Part shown: positions 54,693-63,998 of the stretch, in pieces
Numbering within the stretch: position 1 is the first letter of the stretch
Layout: each line of letters begins with the position of its first letter
Origin: Pelagibius sp050043265
GTDB taxonomy: Bacteria; Pseudomonadota; Alphaproteobacteria; Kiloniellales; Kiloniellaceae
Reading direction: 5' to 3'
Assembly: GCA_050043265.1 (NCBI GenBank)
Contig: JBHJIR010000004.1
Location: forward strand, 62,001 to 126,000
DNA length: 64,000 nt
Notes under the pieces: model-generated
What the model was told of the DNA's origin: nothing
Databases searched by the model: none
Seen by the model: the letters and a program-made list of their open reading frames with translations, nothing else
Translations under genes and position numbers: made by a program

Positions 54693-55466
54693 TCAAATCG
54701 ACATGGCCTGACCGCCGTTGACGTCCAGGGTCGCGCCATTGACGAAGCCGGCCTCCTCCGAGGCGAGGTAGGCGATCGCCGCGGCGATATCCTCGCCCCG
54801 GCCGTGGCGGCGCACCGGGATGCCCTCCAGCACCCGCTGGCGCTCCTCGGCGCTCTGCCGCTCGGCCAGCAGCCGCGCGACCCGAGGCGTCACCACCGCG
54901 CCCGGACAGACCGAATTGCAGGTGATGCCCTCCGGTCCGAATTCCTGGGCGATCTGCAGGGTGAAAGCCTGCATGGCACCCTTCGAAGCCACGTAGTTGG
55001 CGCCGGCAAAGAGGCTGCCGAAACGCCCGGCCTAGGAGCCCATGTTGATGACGCGGCCATAGCCGCGCGCCACCATGCCCGGCAACACCGCCCGCGTGGT
55101 GCGCACACAGGCGGTGACGTTGACCGCCATCACCCGTTCCCAGTCGGCATCGCTCTGTTCCAGGAACTTGAACGGCGTGTGCAGCGAACCGCCGATGTTG
55201 TTGACCAGCACGTCGATGCCGCCGAAGTCCGCCTCCAGGTCGCGGGCCGCCGCGGCGATCGCCATGCCGTCCTGCATGTCGACCACCTGGGTGCCGATGG
55301 CGAGATCTTCCTGGGCGGCCTCCGCGGCGGCTTCCTCGAGAAGCGCGCCGTCGCGGTCCCACAGCGCCACGCTGGCGCCCTCGCGCGCCAGGCGGAAGGC
55401 GACGCCGCGGCCGAGGCCGCTGCCCGCCGCCGTCACCAGCGCCCGGCGTCCCTCAAAGCGGCGCAT
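54693..55466 (-). pseudogene. SDR-family oxidoreductase interrupted by an amber codon
   Basis: A 257-codon short-chain dehydrogenase frame with one in-frame TAG at 55032-55034 (minus strand ...ATG GGC TCC TAG GCC GGG...). Before it are the NAD motif VTAAGSGLGRGVAF and NNIGGSL; after it, in the same frame, are the catalytic YVASK and C-terminal FVNGATLDVNGGQAMSI. The stop falls directly after the Ser of NMGS, next to the catalytic serine position. Neither half alone could be active. It overlaps the TPP-enzyme gene by 14 bases. Recent nonsense mutation, sequencing error or readthrough are the options. Confidence 0.85.
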
Positions 55467-57144
55467 AATCGCAGGCCTCGTGGTGACTGGCCTCGGGGTC
55501 GACCTTGGCGTCGATCACCACCGGCACGTCCATGCTGTGCGCCTCCTCCAGCGCGTCGCGCAGTTCGTCGGGATGGCTGACCCGCATGCCGTGCCCGCCC
55601 ATGGCGGTGGCCATGCCGGCGAAGTCCACTTCGCCGAATTCGACGGCGATCTGCTTGTCGCCAAGATTGTCGCGCACCATGCCGAGGCCGGAGTTGTTGG
55701 ACACCAGGAAGACCACCGGCGCCTTCTGCTGCACGCAGGTGGCGATCACCTGCAGGGTCATCATGAAACCGCCGTCGCCGGCCAGGCAGGTGACGCGCTT
55801 GTCGCGGTGGACCAGCTTGCAGGCCGCCGCGGCCGGCGGCCCCCAGCCCATGATGCCGGTGCCACCGGGCACCAGCAGGCGCCCGCGATGGGGCATGCGC
55901 AGGCCGAAGGTCGTCCAGATGCGATTGGCGCCGGCATCCAGCGCCAGGTAGTCGTCCGGGGTCAGGAAACCCTGCAGGCTGCGCACCAGGTCGGCGTGAT
56001 GCAGATAGCCCTGACGCGCCGAGACCTGCGGCAGCACGCCGTAGCCGGTTTCCTGTTGCACGGCGGCGACGGCCTTCAGGCGCGGACCGCGGCGTTCCGC
56101 CGACAGGCCGATCTCGGTCAGCAGGTCGATGACATCGCGCACGTCGGCGGTGATGGCCAGATCGACCGGATAGACCCAGCCGGCGTTGCGCGCATCGATG
56201 TCGACCTGCACCAGGGTCTGCTCGCCCGGGCGCACCATCGCCGGGTCGCGGAAGCGGGTGTAGTCCGGCCCCATGCTGGCGCCCAGCATGATAACCAGGT
56301 CGGCGCGCGCCACTGCGACGTTGGCGCAGCGGTGGCCCCAGTTGCCGAGCATGCCGACGGAGACCGCCTGGGTTTCCTCGATGACGCCCTTGGCGTTGTA
56401 GCTGGTCGCCACCGCGATGCCGGCGCGGTCGGCGAGCGTTTCCAGCGCCGCGCCGCTGCCCGACTGCAGCACGCCGTTGCCGGCCACGATGACCGGGCGC
56501 TCGGCGGCATCGATCAGGCGGGCCAGTTCGGCGACCGCCTCCGGGTCCGGCTTGGACGGGCGGTGGTTCAGGTAGCCGGCGCTGCCGTACAGCCGCGGCG
56601 AGGAATCCTCACCCATCTCCTGGCGGATGATCGAGGTTTTCATGACCACTGCGGCCGGCCCGCGCCGCGGCAGGCTGGCGTGCTTCACCGCCATCTGCAC
56701 GCCGTAGACCGCCTCTTCCGGCGTGTTGGCGTAGGTCGAATACTTGGTGATCGGCTTCAGGCTGGCCATGGCGTCGGCACCGCCGTAGTCGCCGGTCATG
56801 GTCTGGTAGACGCCCATCTGGCCGTAGCCGCCGTAGTCGGAGGTTTCGGTGAGCACCACCATGGGCGAGCCGGAAAAGTGCGCCTCCAGGATGCCGGCGG
56901 CGCCGACCGTGGTCAGCCATGGCCCCTGCCCCATCAGCACGGCGGGCTTGCCGGTCAGCCGTCCGGTGGTCTGCGCCATGATCGAGGCGATCCATTCCGA
57001 GCGCGTCAGCACGACGTCCAGTTCGTCGCGGCGTTCGTAGAACGCCGGCAGCGACCAGGTGACCCCCAGCCCGGGCAGTGTGAAGGCGCGGGTGATGCCC
57101 GCATCGATCAGCGTGTCGACGACACGCTCGCTCGTCTTGACCAT
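55453..57144 (-). CDS. thiamine-pyrophosphate-dependent enzyme (acetolactate-synthase-like)
   Basis: A 563-residue three-domain TPP enzyme. N-terminal pyrimidine-binding domain with the catalytic Glu50 in TRSEW (usual form RHE), central domain ERPVIVAGNGVLQSGSGAALE, and the C-terminal TPP motif GDGGFMMTLQVIATCVQQKAPVVFLVSNN. The N-terminal Phe-Thr-Leu-Pro-Gly and SEW variant set it apart from housekeeping IlvB. It could ligate or decarboxylate a 2-keto acid, or act as an acyltransferase. Start 57144 fits the family N-terminus. Downstream of the PhyH gene and upstream of the SDR gene in one operon. Confidence 0.88.
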   Translation of the reverse strand: MVKTSERVVDTLIDAGITRAFTLPGLGVTWSLPAFYERRDELDVVLTRSEWIASIMAQTTGRLTGKPAVLMGQGPWLTTVGAAGILEAHFSGSPMVVLTETSDYGGYGQMGVYQTMTGDYGGADAMASLKPITKYSTYANTPEEAVYGVQMAVKHASLPRRGPAAVVMKTSIIRQEMGEDSSPRLYGSAGYLNHRPSKPDPEAVAELARLIDAAERPVIVAGNGVLQSGSGAALETLADRAGIAVATSYNAKGVIEETQAVSVGMLGNWGHRCANVAVARADLVIMLGASMGPDYTRFRDPAMVRPGEQTLVQVDIDARNAGWVYPVDLAITADVRDVIDLLTEIGLSAERRGPRLKAVAAVQQETGYGVLPQVSARQGYLHHADLVRSLQGFLTPDDYLALDAGANRIWTTFGLRMPHRGRLLVPGGTGIMGWGPPAAAACKLVHRDKRVTCLAGDGGFMMTLQVIATCVQQKAPVVFLVSNNSGLGMVRDNLGDKQIAVEFGEVDFAGMATAMGGHGMRVSHPDELRDALEEAHSMDVPVVIDAKVDPEASHHEACDYAPL

Positions 57145-57214
57145 GTGATAACCGTTTCTTTTCTCTAAGGAACAAACGTTGAGTGGATAGGGAAGCCGGC
57201 GCCGGGCCGATGGG

Positions 57215-58027
57215 TCAGCCGCCTTTGTCGACCTGGAAATCGTTGCCGGCACGGTCCTGGCCGCGCAGCAGCCACAGCGGGCGCTTGGCGTAGTTCATCG
57301 TCGGCGACACCTTGGCGGCATAGACCGTCGCCGGATGGTCGGGACGGCGGTCGTACAGCGCATCGCCCGGCATGTAGCGGATCGCATAGTCGGCGCGCCG
57401 CTTGCCGGAGGTATTCGGGTTGGAGCCATGGATCACGTAGACGTCGTGCAGCGAGACCTGGCCGGGCTCCAGCACGCAGTCCGCCGCGCGGCTTTCGTCC
57501 AGGTCGACGATCTCCTGCTTGATCGCGTAGTCGTCGCGCAACTGTACCGCGTGTTCCTGCAGTGCGTGCGCCTTGTGCGAGCCGGGCACGTAGCGCATGC
57601 AGCCGTTCTCCGGCGTCGAGCCGTCGATGGCGATGCGCAGGGTGACGGTCTTCAGCGGCGTAATCGGCCAGTACTGGCCGTCCTGGTGCCAGGGCACCGC
57701 CTTGCCGGCGCCGCCGGGCTTGGCGAACAGCATGCTGCCCCACAGGATGATGTCGGGCCCGATGACGTCTTCGACCATGTCGAGCAGTTCGGGGAATCGG
57801 CAGAAGTCGAGGAATTCCTCGGTGCCGAGGATCTGCGCCGACTGGCCCCAGGGATTGTGCGGGCCGGAGAGCTGCTCCGGGGGCACGTGCGGATGCCGCT
57901 CGATCAGGTCGTCGACCGCCTGGCGCATGCGGCCGAGTACCGATTCCGGCAGCCTGTAGTCGGGGATAACCAGCCCTTCCTCGCGGTATTGCTCGATCTC
58001 AGCCGAGCTCAGGCGCTTGCCCGCCAT
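57215..58027 (-). CDS. PhyH-family Fe(II)/2-oxoglutarate dioxygenase
   Basis: A 270-residue phytanoyl-CoA-dioxygenase-family protein. Iron ligands: His and Asp in VPWHQDGQYWP and the distal His in VYVIHGSNPNTSGKRRADYAIRY, where the Arg-rich stretch binds 2-oxoglutarate. Family members hydroxylate small molecules such as ectoine as well as acyl-CoAs; DGQYW and the spacing are not those of EctD. First gene of the operon with the TPP enzyme and SDR, divergent from the TTT importer. Confidence 0.9.
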   Translation of the reverse strand: MAGKRLSSAEIEQYREEGLVIPDYRLPESVLGRMRQAVDDLIERHPHVPPEQLSGPHNPWGQSAQILGTEEFLDFCRFPELLDMVEDVIGPDIILWGSMLFAKPGGAGKAVPWHQDGQYWPITPLKTVTLRIAIDGSTPENGCMRYVPGSHKAHALQEHAVQLRDDYAIKQEIVDLDESRAADCVLEPGQVSLHDVYVIHGSNPNTSGKRRADYAIRYMPGDALYDRRPDHPATVYAAKVSPTMNYAKRPLWLLRGQDRAGNDFQVDKGG

Positions 58028-58079
58028 GGTTCGTTTCCTCCGGGGTTTTTTGTTTTCGTTGGCCAGATCGTGTCATTTT

Positions 58080-58129
58080 TGAAATTCAATTTCAATATCT
58101 GACATTATCGAAATTGAAATTCACTTTCA
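58080..58129. promoter_or_regulatory. two IclR-like palindromes in the PhyH-TTT divergent promoter
   Basis: Two copies of a 15-bp palindrome, TGAAATTCAATTTCA (58080-58094, perfect TGAAATT-C-AATTTCA) and TGAAATTCACTTTCA (58115-58129, one mismatch), 35 bases centre to centre. IclR and KdgR sites have the same TGRAA...TTYCA form. The arms also pair with each other, forming a larger repeat (GAAATTCAATTTC with GAAATTGAAATTC). Placed to control both divergent operons. Confidence 0.7.
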
Positions 58130-58259
58130 GAAATGTGATAGTCTGGCCCTAGCATGCCGGACGGCCGGGCAGATCCGACCCTCGCGAATGCCAATAAAAG
58201 GCACTGGGCAATACCGACACTGTCCCGGCCGAAGAAAACGACACAATTGGGAGGAATAC

Positions 58260-59225
58260 ATGAGTTTCAAGAATCTCGTCGCCGCAGCCGTCGGCGGCCT
58301 TGCCGCGCTTGGCCTGGTCCAGGTGACGATCCAGTCGGCCGCCGCCTTTCCTGACCGGCCGGTGACGATGGTGGTTCCCTTCAGCGCCGGCGGCGGCACC
58401 GACATCACCGCGCGCACGCTGGCCGGACCGATGGCCGAGGCCCTGGGCAGCGAACTGCTGGTGAAGAACACCGACGGCGCCGGCGGCACCATCGGCACTG
58501 CCGAGGTCGCCGCGGCCCGTGCCGACGGCTACACCATCGGCATGATGCCGGTCGGCCCGATGACCACGCAGCCGCACCTGCGCAAGCTGCCGTATTCACC
58601 GGAGTCCTTTGACTACGTCTGCCTCGCCTACTCCGCGCCGTCGTCGATCGTGGTGCGCAAGGACTCGCCCTTCAACAGTCTGGCCGACATGGTCGACTAT
58701 GCGAAGGCCAATCCCGGCAAGCTGAACTTCGGAGTCCAGGCGATCGGCTCCATCCCCCACGTCGCGGGCTTGGGCCTGGTCGACGCCACCGGCATCGACA
58801 TGGCCTTCATCCCCTTCAAGGGCAGCGCGCCGACCTTCAAGGCCATGCTGGACGGCAGCGTCGACATGTTCGTCGCCCACATCTCCTTCCTCACCCAGAA
58901 CGCCGACCAGGTGAAATCCATCGCCATGCTGTCGGACGAGCCGGTCTCGACCGCGCCGGATCTGCCGACCGCCAAGCAGCAGGGCGTGGCGTTGAACTTC
59001 CCCATCTGGGGCGGTCTGGTCGCCCCCAAGGGAATTCCCGCCGAGGCGCGCGACGCCTTGGAGTCGGCCTGCGAAAAGGGTATCAACTCGAAGGCTTTCG
59101 GCGACCGCATGGCGGATCTGCGCATGCCCGTCTCCTTCATGACGGGCAGCGACTTCCAGGCCTTCGTGCAAGCGGAGTTCGCCCGCAACGCCAAGCTGCT
59201 GGCGAAAGCCGGCTTGTCGAACTGA
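58260..59225 (+). CDS. TTT-family substrate-binding protein (TctC type)
   Basis: A 321-residue periplasmic protein of the Bug/TctC family. Signal peptide about 1-29 (ending SAAAFPDRPVTMVVPFSAGGGTD, the conserved mature start). Other signature parts: GTIGTAEVAAARADGYTIG, VPFKG-like IPFKGSAPTFKAML. The strong GGGAGGA RBS identifies ATG 58260; the frame is open further upstream but without RBS. First gene of tctC-tctB-tctA. Confidence 0.93.
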   Translation: MSFKNLVAAAVGGLAALGLVQVTIQSAAAFPDRPVTMVVPFSAGGGTDITARTLAGPMAEALGSELLVKNTDGAGGTIGTAEVAAARADGYTIGMMPVGPMTTQPHLRKLPYSPESFDYVCLAYSAPSSIVVRKDSPFNSLADMVDYAKANPGKLNFGVQAIGSIPHVAGLGLVDATGIDMAFIPFKGSAPTFKAMLDGSVDMFVAHISFLTQNADQVKSIAMLSDEPVSTAPDLPTAKQQGVALNFPIWGGLVAPKGIPAEARDALESACEKGINSKAFGDRMADLRMPVSFMTGSDFQAFVQAEFARNAKLLAKAGLSN

Positions 59226-59299
59226 CCCGGCCCACCTGAGCATATGGGGAGCGGCCGGTACAACCGCCGCTCCCCTCACTCTTGGCGCGATTGAACGAT

Positions 59300-59797
59300 A
59301 TGGCCAGCAAGACCCCCCGCCTGCCGGCGAACGGCACCAGCCTTGTCGCCTGTGCTACCCTCGCCGCTTCGATCTTCCTGCTCTGGCACACCTTCGATCC
59401 GGTCTACGATACCGCTTACGTCTCCGCGGGCCGCGGACCGGTGTTCTTTCCCCGCATCCTGCTGATCATCATGCTGACGCTCAGCGCCGCGGTGTTCGTG
59501 CAGTCGGCGATCCGCCCGCGCGCGCCGGAGGCGGGCAACACCGCCCTCACGCGGCGCGATCTGATGTCGGTGCTGCTCGCCGCCGTGGCGACCGGGCTCT
59601 ATCTCTATCTGATCTACGTTATCGGCTACCTGCTGGCCTCGATCGCGTTCAGCTTTGTCCTGCCCGCGGTCTTCGGCTACCGGCGCTGGGCGGTCACGGC
59701 GGTTTTCGCCGCGGTTTACGCGACCGCCACCTGGTACGTCTTCGAGATGGTCTTCCGCATCGTGCTGCCGAAGTCTCCCTGGTTCATCTATTTCTGA
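59300..59797 (+). CDS. TTT-family small membrane subunit (TctB type)
   Basis: A 165-residue protein with four membrane spans and the TctB pattern (VSAGRGPVFFPRILLIIMLTLSA after the first helix; IGYLLASIAFSFVLPAVFGYRRW). ATG 59300 is given, though TTG at 59282 in the same frame is possible; neither has a strong RBS. Small subunit of a tripartite tricarboxylate-type importer. Confidence 0.88.
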   Translation: MASKTPRLPANGTSLVACATLAASIFLLWHTFDPVYDTAYVSAGRGPVFFPRILLIIMLTLSAAVFVQSAIRPRAPEAGNTALTRRDLMSVLLAAVATGLYLYLIYVIGYLLASIAFSFVLPAVFGYRRWAVTAVFAAVYATATWYVFEMVFRIVLPKSPWFIYF

Positions 59798-59810
59798 AGG
59801 TTCTCTGTCG

Positions 59811-61319
59811 ATGGACGTCGCGCTTCTCGGGTTGGAACAGGTTCTCACCTGGCAGACCATGCTGGCGGTCGTGCTGGGCACCGCCCTGGGCGTCGCCGTC
59901 GGTGTGCTTCCCGGCCTCGGCTCGGTGGTCGGCATCACCATGGTGCTGCCCTTTACCCTGACCATGGGCCAGATGCCCGCCGTCGCGGTACTGCTGGGGA
60001 TCTACTGCGGCTCGGTCTACGGCGGCTCGATCACCGCCATCGTCATCAACACACCGGGCACGCCCCAGGCGGCGGCGACCGCGCTGGACGGCTATCCCTT
60101 GGCCGCGCGCGGCGAAGCCGATCTGGCGCTGGGCTGGGCCACCACCGCCTCGCTGATCGGCGGCCTGTTCTCCGTCCTGGTGCTGATGCTGGCGGCACCG
60201 CAGCTCGCCGCCTTCTCGCTGAACTTCACCTCGGTCGAATACTTCGCTCTCGGCGTCTTCGCCCTGATCTGCATCGCCCAGGTGTCCCAGGGCTCGATGC
60301 TGAAGGGCCTGCTGTCGGGCGCGGTGGGCATGTTCGTCGCCACCATCGGCGTCGACCCGGTGATCGGCGACATGCGCTTTACCTTCGACAACTTCGCCCT
60401 CTCTGCCGGCATCTCGCTGATCCCCGCCATCGTCGGCCTGTTCGCCCTGTCGGAGATGTTCGTGCGCATCGCAGAGCGCTTTGCCCCCTCCGCCAAGGTC
60501 GACTTCAAGGTCGGCTTCAAGGTGCCGCCCTTCTCGGCCTGGCGCGGGCGTCTGGTCCTGCTGCTGAAATCCTGCCTCATCGGCTCCTTCATCGGGGCGC
60601 TGCCGGGCACCGGCGCGGCAACCAGCGCCTTCATCAGCTATTCCGAGGCCAAGCGCTCCTCGCCCAACCGCGCGCGCATCGGCAAGGGCGAACCCGACGG
60701 CATCATCGCGGCGGAGAGCGCCAACAACGCCGTCACCGGCAGTGCCCTGGTGCCGACCCTGGCGCTGGGCATTCCCGGCGATCCGGTCACCGCGGTGATG
60801 CTGGGTACGCTGATCGTCCAAGGCATCACACCGGGCCCGCGCCTGTTCACCGAGCATCTCGATATCGTCTATGCGATCTTCTTCATCCTCATCGCCGCCA
60901 ACGTCGCCATGTTCGCGGTCGGGGCCGTCGGCGCCCAGGCCTTCACCCGGGTGCTGCGCGTGCCGGAATCGCTACTGATGACCGCGGTGGTGGTGATCGC
61001 GCTGCTCGGTGCCTACGGTGTGCGCGGCAATTCTCTGGACCTGGTCATCGCCTTCGTCGCCGGCATCGTCGGCTTCGTCATGCGGCGCACCGGTTTTCCC
61101 ATCGCCCCGATGGTGATCGGGATGGTGCTGTCACCGATGATCGAAAACGCGCTGCGCCAGTCGCTGATGCTGACGCGGGGCAACTTCTGGGCCTTCTTCG
61201 AACGGCCGATCACCCTGACGCTGTTCGTGGTGACCGCCGCCATCCTGCTGTGGCCGCTGCTCCGCTGGCTGCTGCGGTCGGCGAAGACCCGCAACGATGC
61301 CCAGGGGCCGCAAACATGA
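59811..61319 (+). CDS. TTT-family large permease (TctA type)
   Basis: A 502-residue permease of about 12 helices with the two TctA signatures: GVAVGVLPGLGSVVGITMVLPFT near the N-terminus, YGGSITAIVINTPGTPQAAATALDGYPLA, and IGALPGTGAATSAFISYSEAKRSS in the second half. GAAGG RBS; 13 bases after tctB. The family imports di- and tricarboxylates and many other organic acids. Confidence 0.95.
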   Translation: MDVALLGLEQVLTWQTMLAVVLGTALGVAVGVLPGLGSVVGITMVLPFTLTMGQMPAVAVLLGIYCGSVYGGSITAIVINTPGTPQAAATALDGYPLAARGEADLALGWATTASLIGGLFSVLVLMLAAPQLAAFSLNFTSVEYFALGVFALICIAQVSQGSMLKGLLSGAVGMFVATIGVDPVIGDMRFTFDNFALSAGISLIPAIVGLFALSEMFVRIAERFAPSAKVDFKVGFKVPPFSAWRGRLVLLLKSCLIGSFIGALPGTGAATSAFISYSEAKRSSPNRARIGKGEPDGIIAAESANNAVTGSALVPTLALGIPGDPVTAVMLGTLIVQGITPGPRLFTEHLDIVYAIFFILIAANVAMFAVGAVGAQAFTRVLRVPESLLMTAVVVIALLGAYGVRGNSLDLVIAFVAGIVGFVMRRTGFPIAPMVIGMVLSPMIENALRQSLMLTRGNFWAFFERPITLTLFVVTAAILLWPLLRWLLRSAKTRNDAQGPQT

Positions 61320-61344
61320 GGGCCCCAAACATAAGGATCAGCAC

Positions 61345-62328
61345 ATGAGCCCGCTGAATGAGGACAGCGGACGTCCGCTTTTGCTGACCGGCGCCTCCGG
61401 CTTCATCGGTGCCTGGATCCTGCGCCGCGCCGTGGAAGCCGGCCAGCCGGTGATCGCCTGCGACCTGGCCCGCGACGACGCAGCCATCGACCGCCGGCGC
61501 TTCACGCAGATCGCCCCCGCCCTGTCCAGCAGCGCTCTCATCACCTGGCAGGCGCTCGACGTTACCGATGCCGAAGCGGTCTCCCGGACCGTCGCCCAAT
61601 ACCGGCCGCGCGCCCTCATCCACCTCGCCGCCCTGCAGATTCCGGATTGCGCGCGCAACCCGCGGCTCGGCGCCCTGGTCAACATCCTCGGCCACATCAA
61701 CCTGCTGGAGGCGGCGCGCGAGCAGGGTGGGCTGCCGCTGGTCTACGGCAGCTCCGCCGCGGCCAAGCCGCGCGGCCCGGCCGCCGCCCCGGCCAACCTC
61801 TACGGCGTCTACAAGAAGACCGGCGAGGAAATCTCCCGCCTGTACTGGCAGGACCACGGCGTGCCGTCGATCGGCCTGCGCCCCTATATCGTCTACGGCA
61901 TCGGGCGCGACCAGGGCGAGACCTCGGCGCTGACCCTGGCAATGCGCGCCGCCGCCCTGGGCGAGGCCTACCGCATCCCCTTCCGCGGCCGCTTCGGCCT
62001 GCAATACGCCGCCGACGTCGCCGAAGTCTTCCTGGGCTGTGCGCGGCGGCCCTTCGAGGGGGCCCTGCTGAGCGACATTTCGGAAGGGCTGGAAACGGTG
62101 GAGGAGCTGGTCGCCGCCATCGAGGCAAGCGTGCCGGAGGCGCGGATCACCGTTGGCTCGCACGAGCGCGCGGGGCCGGAGAACTTCGACGTCAGGGCGG
62201 CGCGGGATCTGCTCGGCGGCCTGCCGCGTACGCCGCTGCACGATGGCGTCGCGGCGACCGTCGCCGCCTTCCGCCAGGCAGCGCAACGTCAGGAGAAGCA
62301 AGCGGACCAGACGGCGGAAGCGCGCTAG
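61345..62328 (+). CDS. NAD-dependent epimerase/dehydratase
   Basis: A 327-residue extended SDR. NAD motif LTGASGFIGAWIL at the N-terminus, ALIHLAALQIPDCARNP, and the catalytic YGVYKKTGEE (YxxxK) with the paired Ser of YGSSAAAKP. Typical size for nucleotide-sugar or uronate epimerases, but gene context (organic acid importer) suggests a small-molecule dehydrogenase role. AAGGA RBS, 25 bases after tctA. The tctA end and this leader contain a near-repeat of GGGCC-CAAACAT-AGG. Confidence 0.9.
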   Translation: MSPLNEDSGRPLLLTGASGFIGAWILRRAVEAGQPVIACDLARDDAAIDRRRFTQIAPALSSSALITWQALDVTDAEAVSRTVAQYRPRALIHLAALQIPDCARNPRLGALVNILGHINLLEAAREQGGLPLVYGSSAAAKPRGPAAAPANLYGVYKKTGEEISRLYWQDHGVPSIGLRPYIVYGIGRDQGETSALTLAMRAAALGEAYRIPFRGRFGLQYAADVAEVFLGCARRPFEGALLSDISEGLETVEELVAAIEASVPEARITVGSHERAGPENFDVRAARDLLGGLPRTPLHDGVAATVAAFRQAAQRQEKQADQTAEAR

Positions 62329-62357
62329 ACGTCGCGGCCAGCCCGTCCCGCAGACCT

Positions 62358-62388
62358 GCGGCGCCGCGTCGTTGGAACGCAGCGCCGC
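62358..62388. terminator. hairpin between converging epimerase and GMC genes
   Basis: A stem of GCGGCGC-x-GCGT / ACGC-x-GCGCCGC with a 7-base loop in the 98-base gap between the two convergent genes. No T-run on either strand. Confidence 0.5.
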
Positions 62389-62426
62389 AAGGCATCATGA
62401 AGGCCTCACGCCGGAACGGCGCGCCT

Positions 62427-63998
62427 TTACAACTCGCCCTTTGCCATGGCGTTGGCGATGTGGTCGCTCTGGCGGATCGCCAGGGCGACGATCGTCAGGG
62501 TCGGGTTCTCGGAGGCGCCGGTGGTGAAGACGCTGCCGTCGGAGACGAAGAGGGTGGCGATGGCGTGGGTGCGCCCCCACTTGTTCACCACACCGTCGCG
62601 CGGATTCTCCGACATCCGGTTGGTCCCCAGATTGTGGGTCGAGGGGTAGGGCGGCGTCGGAAGCGTCCGCGTCGCGCCGACCGCATCGTATATGGCGGCC
62701 CCCTGGCGATAGGCGTGGCGGCGCATCGCCAGGTCGTTCGGGTGGTCGTCGAAATTGACGTTCGGCACCGGCAGACCGTACTGGTCCTTCACGTCGTGGT
62801 TCAGGGTGACGCGGTTGGTTTCCTGCGGCATGTCCTCACCGACCAGCCACATACCGGCCATGTTCTCGTAGGAATCCAATGCCGTAGTGAATTCGCGCCC
62901 CCAGGCGCCGGGGTCCAGGATAGCGGCCATGAACGGCAGCCCCAGGGACAGCGTCTCCATCTCGTAGCCACCGACGAAGCCGCGCGAAGGGTCGTGGCGG
63001 GCCTCGTCCTGGATGATGCCGGCCATGGTGGTACCGCGCCACATCTTCACCGGCTTGTCGAACACGCCATAGACCGAGCCGGTCATGTGCCGCATGTAGT
63101 TGCGCCCGACTTGCCCTGAAGAATTTGCAAGCCCGTCCGGGAACAGGGAACTCGCCGAGTTCAGCAGCAGACGCGGGCTCTCGAAGGAGTTGCCGGCGAC
63201 GCAGACGGCGCGCGCCTTCTGGCGGTGCTGCTTGCCCTCGGCATCGGCATAGACGACCCCCGTGACCTTGCCGGCCGCATCGTGTTCGCTCTGCAGCACA
63301 TGGGCACGGTCGCGGACCTCCAGATGGCCGGTCGCCTCGCCGCGCGGGATGTCGGTGTAGGCCGCCGACCACTTGGCGCCCCATTTACAGCCCTGGAAGC
63401 AGAAGCCGGTCTGCTGGCATGACATGCGACCGTCGTAGTCGGCGGCGTTGATCGCCATGCGGCCAGTGTGCACCTCCTTGTAGCCGAGCTTCTTGGCGCC
63501 GGCCTCAAAGACCTTGTAGTTGTTGTTGCCCGGCAACCCGGCGCGCCCGCCCGTGCGGGTCACGCCCAGCTTGGTTTCCGCCTTCTCGTACCAGGGCGCC
63601 ATCTCCTCGGCATCGACCGGCCAGTCCAGCAGGTTCGCCCCCTGGACCGGGCCGTAGGTCGTCTTCGCCTTCCATTCGTGGGGCTGAATGCGCAGCGACG
63701 CGCCTGCCCAGTGGATCGTGGTACCGCCGACCGCCTTCACGATCCAGGCCGGCAGGCCGGAAAAATCCTTGGCCACCCGCCAGTCGCCGCTGGTCGTGCG
63801 CCGGTCGAGCCAGGCAAGCTGTCCGAAGCTTTCCCATTCGTCGTTGATGTAGTCTTCCGGCAGGTAGCGGCCGCCCGCTTCCAGGGCGACGACGCTGATG
63901 CCGCGTTGCGCCAGCTCGTTGGACAGGACGCCGCCGCCCGCGCCGGTGCCGATGACAACGATGACGCTGTCGTCATTCAAGTCGAAAGGTGCGCTCAT
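62427..63998 (-). CDS. GMC-family FAD oxidoreductase
   Basis: A 523-residue flavoprotein: FAD motif IGTGAGGGVLSNELAQRGISVVALEAG at the N-terminus, AVGGTTIHWAGASLRIQPHEW, and the C-terminal active-site region NLGTNRMSENPRDGVVNKWGRTH followed by FVSDGSVFTTGASENPTLTI. It is like the large catalytic subunits of gluconate 2-dehydrogenase-type enzymes; two Cys-rich turns (MSCQQTGFCFQGCKWG) are visible. It would oxidise an alcohol or polyol, passing electrons to a quinone or cytochrome. The ATG is 3 bases from the window edge, so its upstream context, including any small or cytochrome subunit, is not visible. Confidence 0.9.
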   Translation of the reverse strand: MSAPFDLNDDSVIVVIGTGAGGGVLSNELAQRGISVVALEAGGRYLPEDYINDEWESFGQLAWLDRRTTSGDWRVAKDFSGLPAWIVKAVGGTTIHWAGASLRIQPHEWKAKTTYGPVQGANLLDWPVDAEEMAPWYEKAETKLGVTRTGGRAGLPGNNNYKVFEAGAKKLGYKEVHTGRMAINAADYDGRMSCQQTGFCFQGCKWGAKWSAAYTDIPRGEATGHLEVRDRAHVLQSEHDAAGKVTGVVYADAEGKQHRQKARAVCVAGNSFESPRLLLNSASSLFPDGLANSSGQVGRNYMRHMTGSVYGVFDKPVKMWRGTTMAGIIQDEARHDPSRGFVGGYEMETLSLGLPFMAAILDPGAWGREFTTALDSYENMAGMWLVGEDMPQETNRVTLNHDVKDQYGLPVPNVNFDDHPNDLAMRRHAYRQGAAIYDAVGATRTLPTPPYPSTHNLGTNRMSENPRDGVVNKWGRTHAIATLFVSDGSVFTTGASENPTLTIVALAIRQSDHIANAMAKGEL

